A stretch of 64,000 nt of DNA from Tragulus kanchil (taxonomy: Eukaryota > Chordata > Mammalia > Artiodactyla > Tragulidae), in the NCBI GenBank assembly GCA_022376925.1, contig JAIOJX010000025.1, forward strand, positions 145,163,301 to 145,227,300, written 5' to 3'. The notes below the pieces were generated by a model that saw only the letters and a list, made by a program, of their open reading frames with translations, ran no database searches and was not told the origin of the DNA. Every line of letters begins with the position of its first letter. The stretch's first letter is position 1. Position numbers and translations under genes: made by a program. Below, piece after piece: positions 37,874-48,565 of the stretch.

Positions 37874-38865
37874 ATCCCCCACCTTAAAGCCATGGTAAAG
37901 TCTTTCAGCATTGGCATAGGAAACTCAGAGCACAAATCAAACAAACTTTTGAGACAGTTAATGAGAAAGAGAGGAAATATAGAAACTTGAGAAAGCCAGC
38001 ATGCAGTCCAAAGCTTCAGGTATGGCCATATGGCAATTGAATCAGGAAAGGATTCTTGCTATGCTGCCTTCTAGAAGATAGTCAGTCCCAGGCAGCCCTT
38101 AGGGACAGATGATTTACTCAGTACATGTTAAGTGTTTCATATTGCCTCATTTACTTTTCATTTCTCCAGGGAATTTGAATCTATTGTACTGAAAGATATT
38201 GAAGAATTTTCTTTCAAAAAAAAAAAAAACTTCTGAAGTAGTTTCACTTCTACCTTTAGTGACCACTATGCCAAAAGCACATCTATTTGCAAATAAAGCA
38301 TTTGCTAAGTGGAGACAATTTCCAAAAAGATATAAAAGTTTTATAAGGCTAAAATTTAATTATATTATTTTAACAACCCACTTGGTGAGATTATGTAAAG
38401 TCTTTTAAATTTCCTACTTAATCCAAAATAGTCTGCAATATTGTAATTAAAATTATTTATCTAAGAAGTCCTTAATCTGTAAAATAACTGTTTTCAGAAA
38501 TTCTTGAAATATAGTTCCTTTTTGAAAACAATTTGCTGAAAATGTGTTTTGATTCTCAGATTCACTCTCAGAAACTTACTTGACCTACACATGAGCAGGG
38601 GCTATACTGATAACAGTTATTCTTAAATGTATTGTTAGAATATCCTGCTGCTATAATTTCAGCAACATTTTTGGACTCTGTGTGTGTATGCTAAATTAGT
38701 ACAATAAATTTTGTTCCAGTGGCAGGTCTCTCCAGTCATTTGTTTTTTTTCCTTTTTTTAATCAGTGGTTTTGCATTATAGCTAAGTGGCATTGAATGGC
38801 CTCAACTTATTGAATGCTATGAGGTGAGATGTATGTGCCCAAGCATGTAAAAACACCCACATAAT

Positions 38866-38987
38866 ACAGTTGGCCCTCTGGATCCATGGGTTCAGCATTG
38901 GAAGGATCAGCTGTGAGGGACTTAAGCATCCACTAATATTGGATTTTGGGTCCTGGAACCAATTCCGATAGATACTGAGGGATGACC
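38866..38987. mobile_element. Tigger/pogo-type MITE, duplicated copy
   Basis: Same element as 37752-37873 at offset 1114 through duplication 14. Not a second insertion. Confidence 0.68.
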
Positions 38988-40237
38988 ATCCCCCACCTTA
39001 AAGCCATGGTAAAGTCTTTCAGCATTGGCATAGGAAACTCAGAGCACAAATCAAACAAACTTTTGAGACAGTTAATGAGAAAGAGAGGAAATATAGAAAC
39101 TTGAGAAAGCCAGCATGCAGTCCAAAGCTTCAGGTATGGCCATATGGCAATTGAATCAGGAAAGGATTCTTGCTATGCTGCCTTCTAGAAGATAGTCAGT
39201 CCCAGGCAGCCCTTAGGGACAGATGATTTACTCAGTACATGTTAAGTGTTTCATATTGCCTCATTTACTTTTCATTTCTCCAGGGAATTTGAATCTATTG
39301 TACTGAAAGATATTGAAGAATTTTCTTTCAAAAAAAAAAAAAACTTCTGAAGTAGTTTCACTTCTACCTTTAGTGACCACTATGCCAAAAGCACATCTAT
39401 TTGCAAATAAAGCATTTGCTAAGTGGAGACAATTTCCAAAAAGATATAAAAGTTTTATAAGGCTAAAATTTAATTATATTATTTTAACAACCCACTTGGT
39501 GAGATTATGTAAAGTCTTTTAAATTTCCTACTTAATCCAAAATAGTCTGCAATATTGTAATTAAAATTATTTATCTAAGAAGTCCTTAATCTGTAAAATA
39601 ACTGTTTTCAGAAATTCTTGAAATATAGTTCCTTTTTGAAAACAATTTGCTGAAAATGTGTTTTGATTCTCAGATTCACTCTCAGAAACTTACTTGACCT
39701 ACACATGAGCAGGGGCTATACTGATAACAGTTATTCTTAAATGTATTGTTAGAATATCCTGCTGCTATAATTTCAGCAACATTTTTGGACTCTGTGTGTG
39801 TATGCTTGTGTATGTTTTGATCTGGGAAGATGTACATGCTTTGTCGTTTATTGATCTTATTTTCAAGGGAAAGTATGGTCTTTCTTGAAATCTCAGAGAT
39901 ACCCATGAATATTTCCTCTGCTCTGATCTCCCCCCAACAAAAACTCATTATTAGAAGGGTAACAAAACTACCCTATGGTCAGAATGAAGAGAGTATTCCT
40001 ATTTCAGCCTTTGAGTTCTCTGGTTTGTTTCTGTTTATTTGCCATATGACACTCATATTTTCATGAACAAATTTTGTGAACAGCACAAAAAAAGATCACT
40101 AGTTACCCAAGCAAATTAATGGCAGTTTGCATATTGATTTCTTCCCTAATAACATTTTTCGAATAGGATTATTTTTATTTTGAATAAACAAATATTATAT
40201 GTCTATGTAAAAATAGGGACATATAATCAGTTTCTTG

Positions 40238-40348
40238 TTATTGTTGTGCAGTCTCTCAGTCGTGCCGACTCTTTGCGACCCCATGGACAGGAGGCTTCCA
40301 CGTCCTTCACTGTCTCCCAAAACTTGCTCAACTCATGCCCATTGAGTG
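40238..40348 (-). mobile_element. Bov-B fragment, outer part (copy 1)
   Basis: GTCTCTCAGTCGTGCCGACT, TTGCGACCCCATGGACAGGA and CTTCACTGTCTCCCAAAACT, reverse orientation. It breaks at ATTGAGTG where a CHR-type SINE is inserted. The copy at 41326-41436 shows the continuation. Confidence 0.92.
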
Positions 40349-40586
40349 TTTTGGTGGGGGCGGGGGAGGGCTGGAGAAGGAGGGGAGCAGGCGGGCCACT
40401 TCTATTGGTCTTTCATGTATCTATTTTCATCCTTCTTTGTTCTTTGGCTCCTGTGGGCCTCCAATCGGAGTAGTCTCTGTTGTCACAGAGCACCGGCTCC
40501 GAGCGCATGTGCTCCAGAGCTCCGGATCGGTAATTAGACACATTGGTCCAGCCGCTCCGCAGCACTTGGAATCTTCCCCCAAGGCA
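40349..40586 (-). mobile_element. CHR-type SINE nested in Bov-B, cut by duplication
   Basis: Same element as 41437-41716 but lacking its 5' (right) end, because the duplication-15 junction falls at 40586. Confidence 0.85.
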
Positions 40587-41325
40587 TGAGATTATGTAAA
40601 GTCTTTTAAATTTCCTACTTAATCCAAAATAGTCTGCAATATTGTAATTAAAATTATTTATCTAAGAAGTCCTTAATCTGTAAAATAACTGTTTTCAGAA
40701 ATTCTTGAAATATAGTTCCTTTTTGAAAACAATTTGCTGAAAATGTGTTTTGATTCTCAGATTCACTCTCAGAAACTTACTTGACCTACACATGAGCAGG
40801 GGCTATACTGATAACAGTTATTCTTAAATGTATTGTTAGAATATCCTGCTGCTATAATTTCAGCAACATTTTTGGACTCTGTGTGTGTATGCTTGTGTAT
40901 GTTTTGATCTGGGAAGATGTACATGCTTTGTCGTTTATTGATCTTATTTTCAAGGGAAAGTATGGTCTTTCTTGAAATCTCAGAGATACCCATGAATATT
41001 TCCTCTGCTCTGATCTCCCCCCAACAAAAACTCATTATTAGAAGGGTAACAAAACTACCCTATGGTCAGAATGAAGAGAGTATTCCTATTTCAGCCTTTG
41101 AGTTCTCTGGTTTGTTTCTGTTTATTTGCCATATGACACTCATATTTTCATGAACAAATTTTGTGAACAGCACAAAAAAAGATCACTAGTTACCCAAGCA
41201 AATTAATGGCAGTTTGCATATTGATTTCTTCCCTAATAACATTTTTTCGAATAGGATTATTTTTATTTTGAATAAACAAATATTATATGTCTATGTAAAA
41301 ATAGGGACATATAATCAGTTTCTTG

Positions 41326-41436
41326 TTATTGTTGTGCAGTCTCTCAGTCGTGCCGACTCTTTGCGACCCCATGGACAGGAGGCTTCCACGTCCTTCACTG
41401 TCTCCCAAAACTTGCTCAACTCATGCCCATTGAGTG
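41326..41436 (-). mobile_element. Bov-B fragment, outer part (copy 2)
   Basis: Repeat of 40238-40348 at offset 1088. Here the Bov-B resumes beyond the nested SINE at 41726. Confidence 0.92.
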
Positions 41437-41716
41437 TTTTGGTGGGGGCGGGGGAGGGCTGGAGAAGGAGGGGAGCAGGCGGGCCACTTCTATTGGTCTT
41501 TCATGTATCTATTTTCATCCTTCTTTGTTCTTTGGCTCCTGTGGGCCTCCAATCGGAGTAGTCTCTGTTGTCACAGAGCACCGGCTCCGAGCGCATGTGC
41601 TCCAGAGCTCCGGATCGGTAATTAGACACATTGGTCCAGCCGCTCCGCAGCACTTGGAATCTTCCCAGGCCCTGCAAGGCAGTGTCCTTACCCACTGGAC
41701 CACCACTGGAAGCCCC
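41437..41716 (-). mobile_element. CHR-type SINE nested in Bov-B, complete
   Basis: Reverse orientation. Its 5' end reads GGGGCTTCCAGTGGTGGTCC on the - strand, then AGCGGCTGGACCAATGTGTC, CTCTGGAGCACATGCGCTCG and GAGGCCCACAGGAGCC, matching the SINEs at 42185 and 54327. The 3' side carries a G-rich extension (41440-41490). The flanks GAGTGTTTT and GAGTTTTTA look like a decayed target-site duplication. Confidence 0.85.
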
Positions 41717-41725
41717 GCCCCCCCA

Positions 41726-42030
41726 ATGAGTTTTTAATGCTGCCCAACCATCTCATCTTCTGTCACCCTCCTGCCTTCAATCCTTCCTAGCATTAGGGTC
41801 TTTTCCAATGAGTCGGCTCTTTCCATCAGGTGGCCAGAATATTGCAGTTTCAGCTTCAGCATCGATCTTTAAAAACGAGTATTCAGGGTTGATTTCCTTT
41901 AGGATTGCCTGGTTTGATCTTGCTGTCTGAAGGACTCTCAAGAGTTCTCTAGCACCGCAGTTTGAAAGCATCAATTATTCGGCCCTCAGTCTTCTTTATG
42001 GTCCAACTCTCACATCCATATATGACTACC
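41726..42030 (-). mobile_element. Bov-B fragment, inner part
   Basis: Continues the Bov-B interrupted at 41436: CTGCCCAACCATCTCATCTT, TTTTCCAATGAGTCGGCTCT, GGATTGCCTGGTTTGATCTT, GGTCCAACTCTCACATCCAT. Reverse orientation. Present once, since duplication 15 ends before it. Confidence 0.93.
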
Positions 42031-42184
42031 AACTGTATATATATGTGAATGGAAATTATTTTACATATATTTTACTTAATAGCATAAGGGCAGATTTTCT
42101 TGCCTTAAAATCATTTTTTAAGAGCATTTGATTATTGCTTTACTTAAAAATCTAGCTTTTAATTCTTATTAAAAGTTTAAATTA

Positions 42185-42440
42185 GGGGCTTCCCTGGTGG
42201 TCCAGTGGATAAAGAATCTGCCTTGTGGTGCACGGGGCACCAGTTTGATCCCTGGCCTGGGAAAATCTCACATGCCATGAAGCGGCTGGACTGACGTGTC
42301 CAATTAGGAGACAGCGCTCTGGAGCACATGCATCCAGAGTCAGTGCTCTACAACTGAGGGAGATGGGAGGCCCACACATTCCAAAGAATAAAAAGATGAA
42401 TGAAAACAAATAATGAACAATGACTTAGAGGCAAAAAAAA
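42185..42440 (+). mobile_element. CHR-type SINE
   Basis: GGGGCTTCCCTGGTGGTCCA, GTTTGATCCCTGGCCTGGGA, AGCGGCTGGACTGACGTGTC, CTCTGGAGCACATGCATCCA, GGGAGGCCCACACATTCC, then an A-rich tail with AAAAAAAA at about 42433. + orientation. Confidence 0.85.
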
Positions 42441-44612
42441 GTTTAAATTACATACAAGTAAAAAAAAAAAAAAAAACAGTAAACTTCAGTGGCTCTATTG
42501 CTCAAGTATTAAAATTCTTAATATTTTTGCAAAGAGCTTTCAGTAATTTAAAAAATGAAGCATATACCTAAAGCCCTTTCAAGCATGTCTAATCTTCTGT
42601 AGTCTCCTATGAGAGGCAATCACTAACCTGAGTTTGGTGATTTTTCCCAGTTCATTTTTAAGAATGTCATTCGTATTCTCTCTATATATATCTGTCAAAA
42701 AATATGAATATTATCATTCACAGAAGTGTAGATTCTTTACTTTAGTTTTTCACTAAACTTTGTTACTGTGTTCAGTTTTCCTGCCTTATAAAGGTCTACT
42801 TCCTCCATCTTAACTATTGTATAACATTACATCATATGAATAGAAAACTTTTTTAGTTATTTCTGTATTGACAGGAACAAATATAAGTACAAATTTCTTT
42901 CTTCATAGCTTTTGTGGTATTCTGTTATGTTGAGACATGATGAGCAGTTACATGATAATGAGAGATATTTACATACTTTAAACAACTTGTATGCTATTTT
43001 AGAATGCTTAGCAAACCACTCAACTATTTTCCAGTGTTTTTTTTCAAAAATTTTGTCTCAAATATATCCAGATGGCAAATACTTTAAGATATGATTTTTA
43101 ACATCAAATGTAATTCGTTCAAATTTTATATTAATCTTTCTCATAACTAGTCACTTCTATTTTGTCTTCCTGTCACACTGAAGAATGAAAATGCAATTTT
43201 CCAAAGGCTTTAAAAATTGGGGGATTATTAAATGTAACTGAAATTAAGTGATTAATAATTTACTTTTGGGTCATGAATCAACTTCATGGGACGCTAAGGA
43301 TCATTTGCACCCTCAGAAGCACTTGAAGCAACAATGCACTTTTTAAGACTCAGGAACTCTCAAAGGTTGGCTGCCCAACCTAATTAAACTTCAATCTTCT
43401 GATACCAAATTTATTTCTTTCTTTCTCAGTCTTCTTGCCATGAAGCGGCTGGACTGACGTGTCCAATTAGGAGACAGCTCTGGAGCACATGCATCCAGAG
43501 TCAGTGCTCTACAACTGAGGGAGATGGGAGGCCCACACATTCCAAAGAATAAAAAGATGAATGAAAACAAATAATGAACAATGACTTAGAGGCAAAAAAA
43601 AGTTTAAATTACATACAAGTAAAAAAAAAAAAAAAAACAGTAAACTTCAGTGGCTCTATTGCTCAAGTATTAAAATTCTTAATATTTTTGCAAAGAGCTT
43701 TCAGTAATTTAAAAAATGAAGCATATACCTAAAGCCCTTTCAAGCATGTCTAATCTTCTGTAGTCTCCTATGAGAGGCAATCACTAACCTGAGTTTGGTG
43801 ATTTTTCCCAGTTCATTTTTAAGAATGTCATTCGTATCTCTCTCTATATATATCTGTCAAAAAATATGAATATTATCATTCACAGAAGTGTAGATTCTTT
43901 ACTTTAGTTTTTCACTAAACTTTGTTACTGTGTTCAGTTTTCCTGCCTTATAAAGGTCTACTTCCTCCATCTTAACTATTGTATAACATTACATCATATG
44001 AATAGAAAACTTTTTTAGTTATTTCTGTATTGACAGGAACAAATATAAGTACAAATTTCTTTCTTCATAGCTTTTGTGGTATTCTGTTATGTTGAGACAT
44101 GATGAGCAGTTACATGATAATGAGAGATATTTACATACTTTAAACAACTTGTATGCTATTTTAGAATGCTTAGCAAACCACTCAACTATTTTCCAGTGTT
44201 TTTTTTCAAAAATTTTGTCTCAAATATATCCAGATGGCAAATACTTTAAGATATGATTTTTAACATCAAATGTAATTCGTTCAAATTTTATATTAATCTT
44301 TCTCATAACTAGTCACTTCTATTTTGTCTTCCTGTCACACTGAAGAATGAAAATGCAATTTTCCAAAGGCTTTAAAAATTGGGGGATTATTAAATGTAAC
44401 TGAAATTAAGTGATTAATAATTTACTTTTGGGTCATGAATCAACTTCATGGGACGCTAAGGATCATTTGCACCCTCAGAAGCACTTGAAGCAACAATGCA
44501 CTTTTTAAGACTCAGGAACTCTCAAAGGTTGGCTGCCCAACCTAATTAAACTTCAATCTTCTGATACCAAATTTATTTCTTCTTTGTACTGAATTTCCTC
44601 AGATCTTCTTGA
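42273..44612. repeat. Tandem duplication 16, period 1161-1163 bp
   Basis: 42273-43435 recurs from 43436. Copy 2 starts in the middle of a CHR-type SINE and lacks CG in ACAGCGCTCTGG. Copy 1 lacks about 13 bases just before the junction (the TTTGTACTGAATT of 44582-44594). The interior matches apart from one extra base near 43839. Confidence 0.95.
43436..43603 (+). mobile_element. CHR-type SINE, 5'-truncated duplicated copy
   Basis: Repeats 42273-42440 without the tRNA head, because the left edge of duplication 16 lies inside the element. Confidence 0.85.
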
Positions 44613-44716
44613 CAGGATAATGTCACTTTACCTGACAACTGATAGACAGGTTCTGTAGCAGCATAATTGGAGAGAAAAGGATCGCTTAAAGCTACTCGAT
44701 TTAATGGCTAAGAGCG

Positions 44717-44760
44717 TGGCTTTTTCTGTCTTTTCTTTTTTTCTTTTTTCTTTTTTTTAA
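44717..44760. repeat. T-rich low-complexity tract
   Basis: Runs of T separated by single C (TTTTTTTCTTTTTTC), about 44 bases. It lies 255 bp before the ECL2 exon, too far to be its acceptor tract. Confidence 0.8.
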
Positions 44761-45014
44761 GGTTTCTGTGACAGACACAAAAGGTACAGTGCCATTTTTT
44801 CCTGCTTCCTCTAGGAGTAATTATCTTACTCCATCAATAGTGCTGTCAGAAATTGGGCACATAATTCAGCATTTAAATGAACAAGCAATGTAATATTTCC
44901 TGTCTCCCAGTGGAAAGGTTTGCAGCTTGCATTCTTCTCTGTCACTGGCTCATTCTTGATGTTTGTCCTGTAACCAGTCCTTGAATGCATTTTCTCCCTT
45001 GTGTTTCAATGCAG

Positions 45015-45081
45015 ATGTTGGCTCCGCCTTGACACCTACTTCATCTGGAGTTTTATAGGACCAGCCACCTTAATAATTATG
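45015..45081 (+). CDS. ADGRL3: ADGRL3 exon: ECL2 and start of TM5
   Basis: A short 67-bp exon. Its first base completes the split valine codon, then 22 codons follow: [20 protein letters not shown] plus IM. The acceptor is TTTCAATGCAG and the donor GTAAGA at 45082, phase 0 at the end. The leading C-W is the conserved ECL2 cysteine-tryptophan pair, whose cysteine bonds to the TM3 cysteine encoded at 24615-24617. [10 protein letters not shown] opens TM5. The leucine-rich LRLDTYFIW form fits ADGRL3 rather than the RVDNYFIW or HVDNYFIW of ADGRL1 and ADGRL2 (from memory). This is the only coding exon here with no duplicate in the window. Confidence 0.95.
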
Positions 45082-46279
45082 GTAAGAAGTCCTAATTAAC
45101 TATATGTTTCCCAGGTCAAGAAATAAAACTTTCACTGTACCTGTGCTGACTATCTTTAATTTACATAGACAAATTGGGAGTAAGCGTGTACTTATTTGAC
45201 CCTATATAACTGAAGTAATTAGACACTCATTATAGTCTGCTTTTATATTGTAAAATACTTAAAACCCTTGGGAGCAGAAAACATGCCTTTCCAAGAGTTT
45301 ATGCAGTACCATGGCTCCTCAGGGGCCCAATCTACATAATCCATTTGGCTTTATGGGTTTTAAACAGTGATGACTTTGTTTGACAACAGTACATTTTCTT
45401 TCTTTTTCATTTGAATAATTTGTGTTATGAATGAAATCAATTTGGGAATGTGGCAAAAAAAGACCTTCCTGTTCCTTACAGTTTTGTTTTCATATACATC
45501 TCAAAAACTTTAAAATTTAAGAGGATTTTACTTGAGAATGACAAGTAAGTTAGGTAAACATTCTGGACTTTTTTTTTTTTTAATGTGTAATATCTTTCAA
45601 ATATAAATTATTTATCCTAATTTAAATACTGTTGTTGGTATCATTATTTATATGCATATAACTTTAAAATACAAACTTGCCCCAAGTCCTGGGGTATAAA
45701 CAAAGCAGACAGCAAAGGCAATTTATCATGTGGTTTCTTTTGTTTCCAGTCATAAGCTCTCACTTGAACCAATGACACAACAATGTCATTGGAAGTTGCC
45801 ACTACGTTAATCCTAGTTTTTGTAGTATTAAAATTCAACCAGCATTGTATAAATAACCCTTTTGACCTAGCTACTCAAAAATATCATGATTTTGTTTTTA
45901 TGTTGTATAATGCAGCATTTAAACAATAAATTAAGGTGATATTTGTACCGTAGATATAGTACCACACTTGGAATAATTACTGTCTTTTTTAAAAATGTGT
46001 ACTTTGTATTGTTTTCTAGTTTCTACAGCATTATTCTAAACTGCTGCTGATTTTATTTTTGTGTATATTCAGCATAACAGTGCTTTGTAACCCATTGATA
46101 TCTCAAGTTCCCAAGCTGGCTTCTTGCCTTTACTGAAATACAAGACAATCATCTGTGATCCAGTGCTTTTATAAATATAGGAGAGCTAATTTCCCAAAAC
46201 AACTCATCTGTCAGAGAATAGAGTTACTTTTTTTTTTTTACTCCAGTTATGCTACATAACAGTACCTTTTACATTCCAG
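45082..46279 (+). other. ADGRL3: Short ADGRL3 intron within TM5
   Basis: This 1198-bp intron begins GTAAGA and ends TTACATTCCAG. It contains no duplication and no clear mobile element, only poly-T runs near 45569-45581 and 46227-46239. It is one of the few parts of the gene where the assembly looks undisturbed. Confidence 0.88.
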
Positions 46280-46371
46280 CTTAATGTAATCTTCCTTGGG
46301 ATTGCTTTATATAAAATGTTTCATCACACTGCCATTCTGAAACCTGAATCGGGCTGTCTTGATAATATCAA
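46280..46371 (+). CDS. ADGRL3: ADGRL3 exon: rest of TM5 into ICL3
   Basis: A 92-bp exon, phase 0 at the start and phase 2 at the end. The acceptor is ACATTCCAG and the donor GTAAGT at 46372. It encodes LNVIFLGIALYKMFHHTAIL, then KPESGCLDNI and two bases of the next lysine codon. LNVIFLGIALYKM finishes TM5, and the KPES..LDNIK motif is the conserved start of ICL3 leading to TM6 in latrophilins (KPDSSRLDNIKSW in paralogues). The HHTAILKPESGCLDN form points to ADGRL3. The following exon, expected to open with the rest of NIKSW and TM6, is not in the remaining 17.6 kb. The last 48 bp are repeated at 47446-47493 by duplication 17. Confidence 0.95.
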
Positions 46372-48565
46372 GTAAGTGATCTTTCATTTGCCTTTCTTTA
46401 GTCTACCTTACTTTGATACACTAAACTATCCCTGCTTTTAATTGTATTGAAATTTTATGACAAAATGATAAGCTCAATGTGATTTCTTTGATGAGTAAGT
46501 TCATGTATTGACTACTTAGGTGACTTGACCTGCCTGAAAATAAGTATAATGAAGCTCTGTCTTCACAGATTTTATTCTCCTAAATTCTTATTTGCTACAT
46601 GATAAGTTTTTACTAAATACATTGATTTGTTTTGTCCAGGAAACAAATATAAAGTTACTGTATCTGGCAGATTATCATTTCTTAGAGTAACACCCACACC
46701 AGTACTCAGCATTCCATCTCCCGCTTCAGAGCAGTGGAAACAGTAAGATGTTGCCACCAGCAAGTACCAAAATGGGGAGTTAACACTACAAGAGAGGAAC
46801 CCCAAAATTATTAGTCTGGGCATTTGAAGAACAGTTATACAACAGCCTTCCTGTTCTCCTGAGAGAGAAAGAGAAACTTCACAGCTCCCTAATGCAAAAT
46901 CCTATGGTAAATAAATATATGGCTCCAGGTTTTACCTCCTTTGAAATGTTTCCAAATCTCTTGGGAAGTAAATCCCTCCAAAAGACTCTCACTATCTATT
47001 CAATCACCTTTTAGCCAAATTCTGCTTTTTTATTCTCCGAAAACCTGAACCGTGCAGAGATATGAAAATAACCCCATTCCTTGCCTCACTAGTAGTACTT
47101 CCTTTATATAAATACACAAAAAGAAGCCAATTTACATTTTCTGAAAAAAAAAAAAAAGTTCTCTAGTATAACCAAAAATTTCATCTTGTTCCCTCAAAGG
47201 CTGTGACATTTAAGAAAGAATAATGTGAAGATGTACTTTAGTCATGAATATATATTCTGTCTTAAGTAGCATTCATATATGATTTGTATATGCTGTGTGG
47301 TAACTGGTTAAATGTTTTTATTGAAATGAATGCACTTACAGAAGTTTTATGAGGTCACCTGTGATTTTCATGTGCTACTGACATTCCTCTTAAACTACCT
47401 CAGACAGCAGCTCTGTCACCCATTTCTCATCTTCCTGCATTTATCACAAACTGCCATTCTGAAACCTGAATCGGGCTGTCTTGATAATATCAAGTAAGTG
47501 ATCTTTCATTTGCCTTTCTTTAGTCTACCTTACTTTGATACACTAAACTATCCCTGCTTTTAATTGTATTGAAATTTTATGACAAAATGATAAGCTCAAT
47601 GTGATTTCTTTGATGAGTAAGTTCATGTATTGACTACTTAGGTGACTTGACCTGCCTGAAAATAAGTATAATGAAGCTCTGTCTTCACAGATTTTATTCT
47701 CCTAAATTCTTATTTGCTACATGATAAGTTTTTACTAAATACATTGATTTGTTTTGTCCAGGAAACAAATATAAAGTTACTGTATCTGGCAGATTATCAT
47801 TTCTTAGAGTAACACCCACACCAGTACTCAGCATTCCATCTCCCGCTTCAGAGCAGTGGAAACAGTAAGATGTTGCCACCAGCAAGTACCAAAATGGGGA
47901 GTTAACACTACAAGAGAGGAACCCCAAAATTATTAGTCTGGGCATTTGAAGAACAGTTATACAACAGCCTTCCTGTTCTCCTGAGAGAGAAAGAGAAACT
48001 TCACAGCTCCCTAATGCAAAATCCTATGGTAAATAAATATATGGCTCCAGGTTTTACCTCCTTTGAAATGTTTCCAAATCTCTTGGGAAGTAAATCCCTC
48101 CAAAAGACTCTCACTATCTATTCAATCACCTTTTAGCCAAATTCTGCTTTTTTATTCTCCGAAAACCTGAACCGTGCAGAGATATGAAAATAACCCCATT
48201 CCTTGCCTCACTAGTAGTACTTCCTTTATATAAATACACAAAAAGAAGCCAATTTACATTTTCTGAAAAAAAAAAAAAAGTTCTCTAGTATAACCAAAAA
48301 TTTCATCTTGTTCCCTCAAAGGCTGTGACATTTAAGAAAGAATAATGTGAAGATGTACTTTAGTCATGAATATATATTCTGTCTTAAGTAGCATTCATAT
48401 ATGATTTGTATATGCTGTGTGGTAACTGGTTAAATGTTTTTATTGAAATGAATGCACTTACAGAAGTTTTATGAGGTCACCTGTGATTTTCATGTGCTAC
48501 TGACATTCCTCTTAAACTACCTCAGACAGCAGCTCTGTCACCCATTTCTCATCTTCCTGCATTTA
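46324..48565. repeat. Tandem duplication 17, period 1120-1122 bp
   Basis: 46324-47443 recurs at 47444-48565. The left edge is inside the TM5-ICL3 exon. Two inserted A bases at the start of copy 2 are the only difference seen. Confidence 0.96.
47444..47493 (+). pseudogene. ADGRL3: Partial copy of the TM5-ICL3 exon end
   Basis: This repeats the last part of the exon ending at 46371, from CTGCCATTCTGAAACCTG, with its GTAAGT donor at 47494. There is no acceptor and only about 16 codons remain. Two extra A bases sit at the left edge (TCACAAACTG against TCACACTG). It is the start of the second copy of duplication 17 and cannot be used as an exon. Confidence 0.85.

Larger units (their letters stand above)
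37560..39802. repeat. Tandem duplication 14, period 1114 bp after a scrambled start
   Basis: 37646-38692 recurs at 38760-39806 or nearby at offset 1114. The first 85 bases of copy 2 are rearranged. A segment matching 37606-37625 comes first (38696-38717), followed by a match to 37560-37585, then a T run replaces the rest. It contains the Tigger-like MITE. Confidence 0.93.
39500..41700. repeat. Tandem duplication 15, period 1087-1088 bp
   Basis: 39500-40586 recurs from 40587. Copy 1 ends inside a CHR-type SINE with a 9-10-base deletion just before the junction (CTTCCCCCAAGGCA against CTTCCCAGGCCCTGCAAGGCA). One extra T lies near 41248. It overlaps duplication 14, so the stretch after TGAGATTATGTAAAG occurs three times (38387, 39500, 40587). 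Confidence 0.95.
24830..45014 (+). other. ADGRL3: Large ADGRL3 intron between TM4 and ECL2 exons
   Basis: This intron starts GTGAGT and ends GTTTCAATGCAG before 45015. It holds duplications 10-16, a Bov-tA (33993-34206), Bov-B fragments (34390-34735; 40238-42030), CHR-type SINEs, a Tigger-like MITE, MIR-like remnants and AT/TG-rich simple stretches (33900-33990). A T-rich tract lies at about 44717-44760. No coding frame with recognisable homology was found. Stretches such as 29710-30340, 32550-33700 and 44620-45000 show nothing else I can name. Confidence 0.85.

Noticed and set aside
40335..41737. Frames of 60-115 codons over the G-rich SINE and Bov-B region
   Set aside because: They translate repeat sequence (CHR-type SINE and Bov-B), not a gene.
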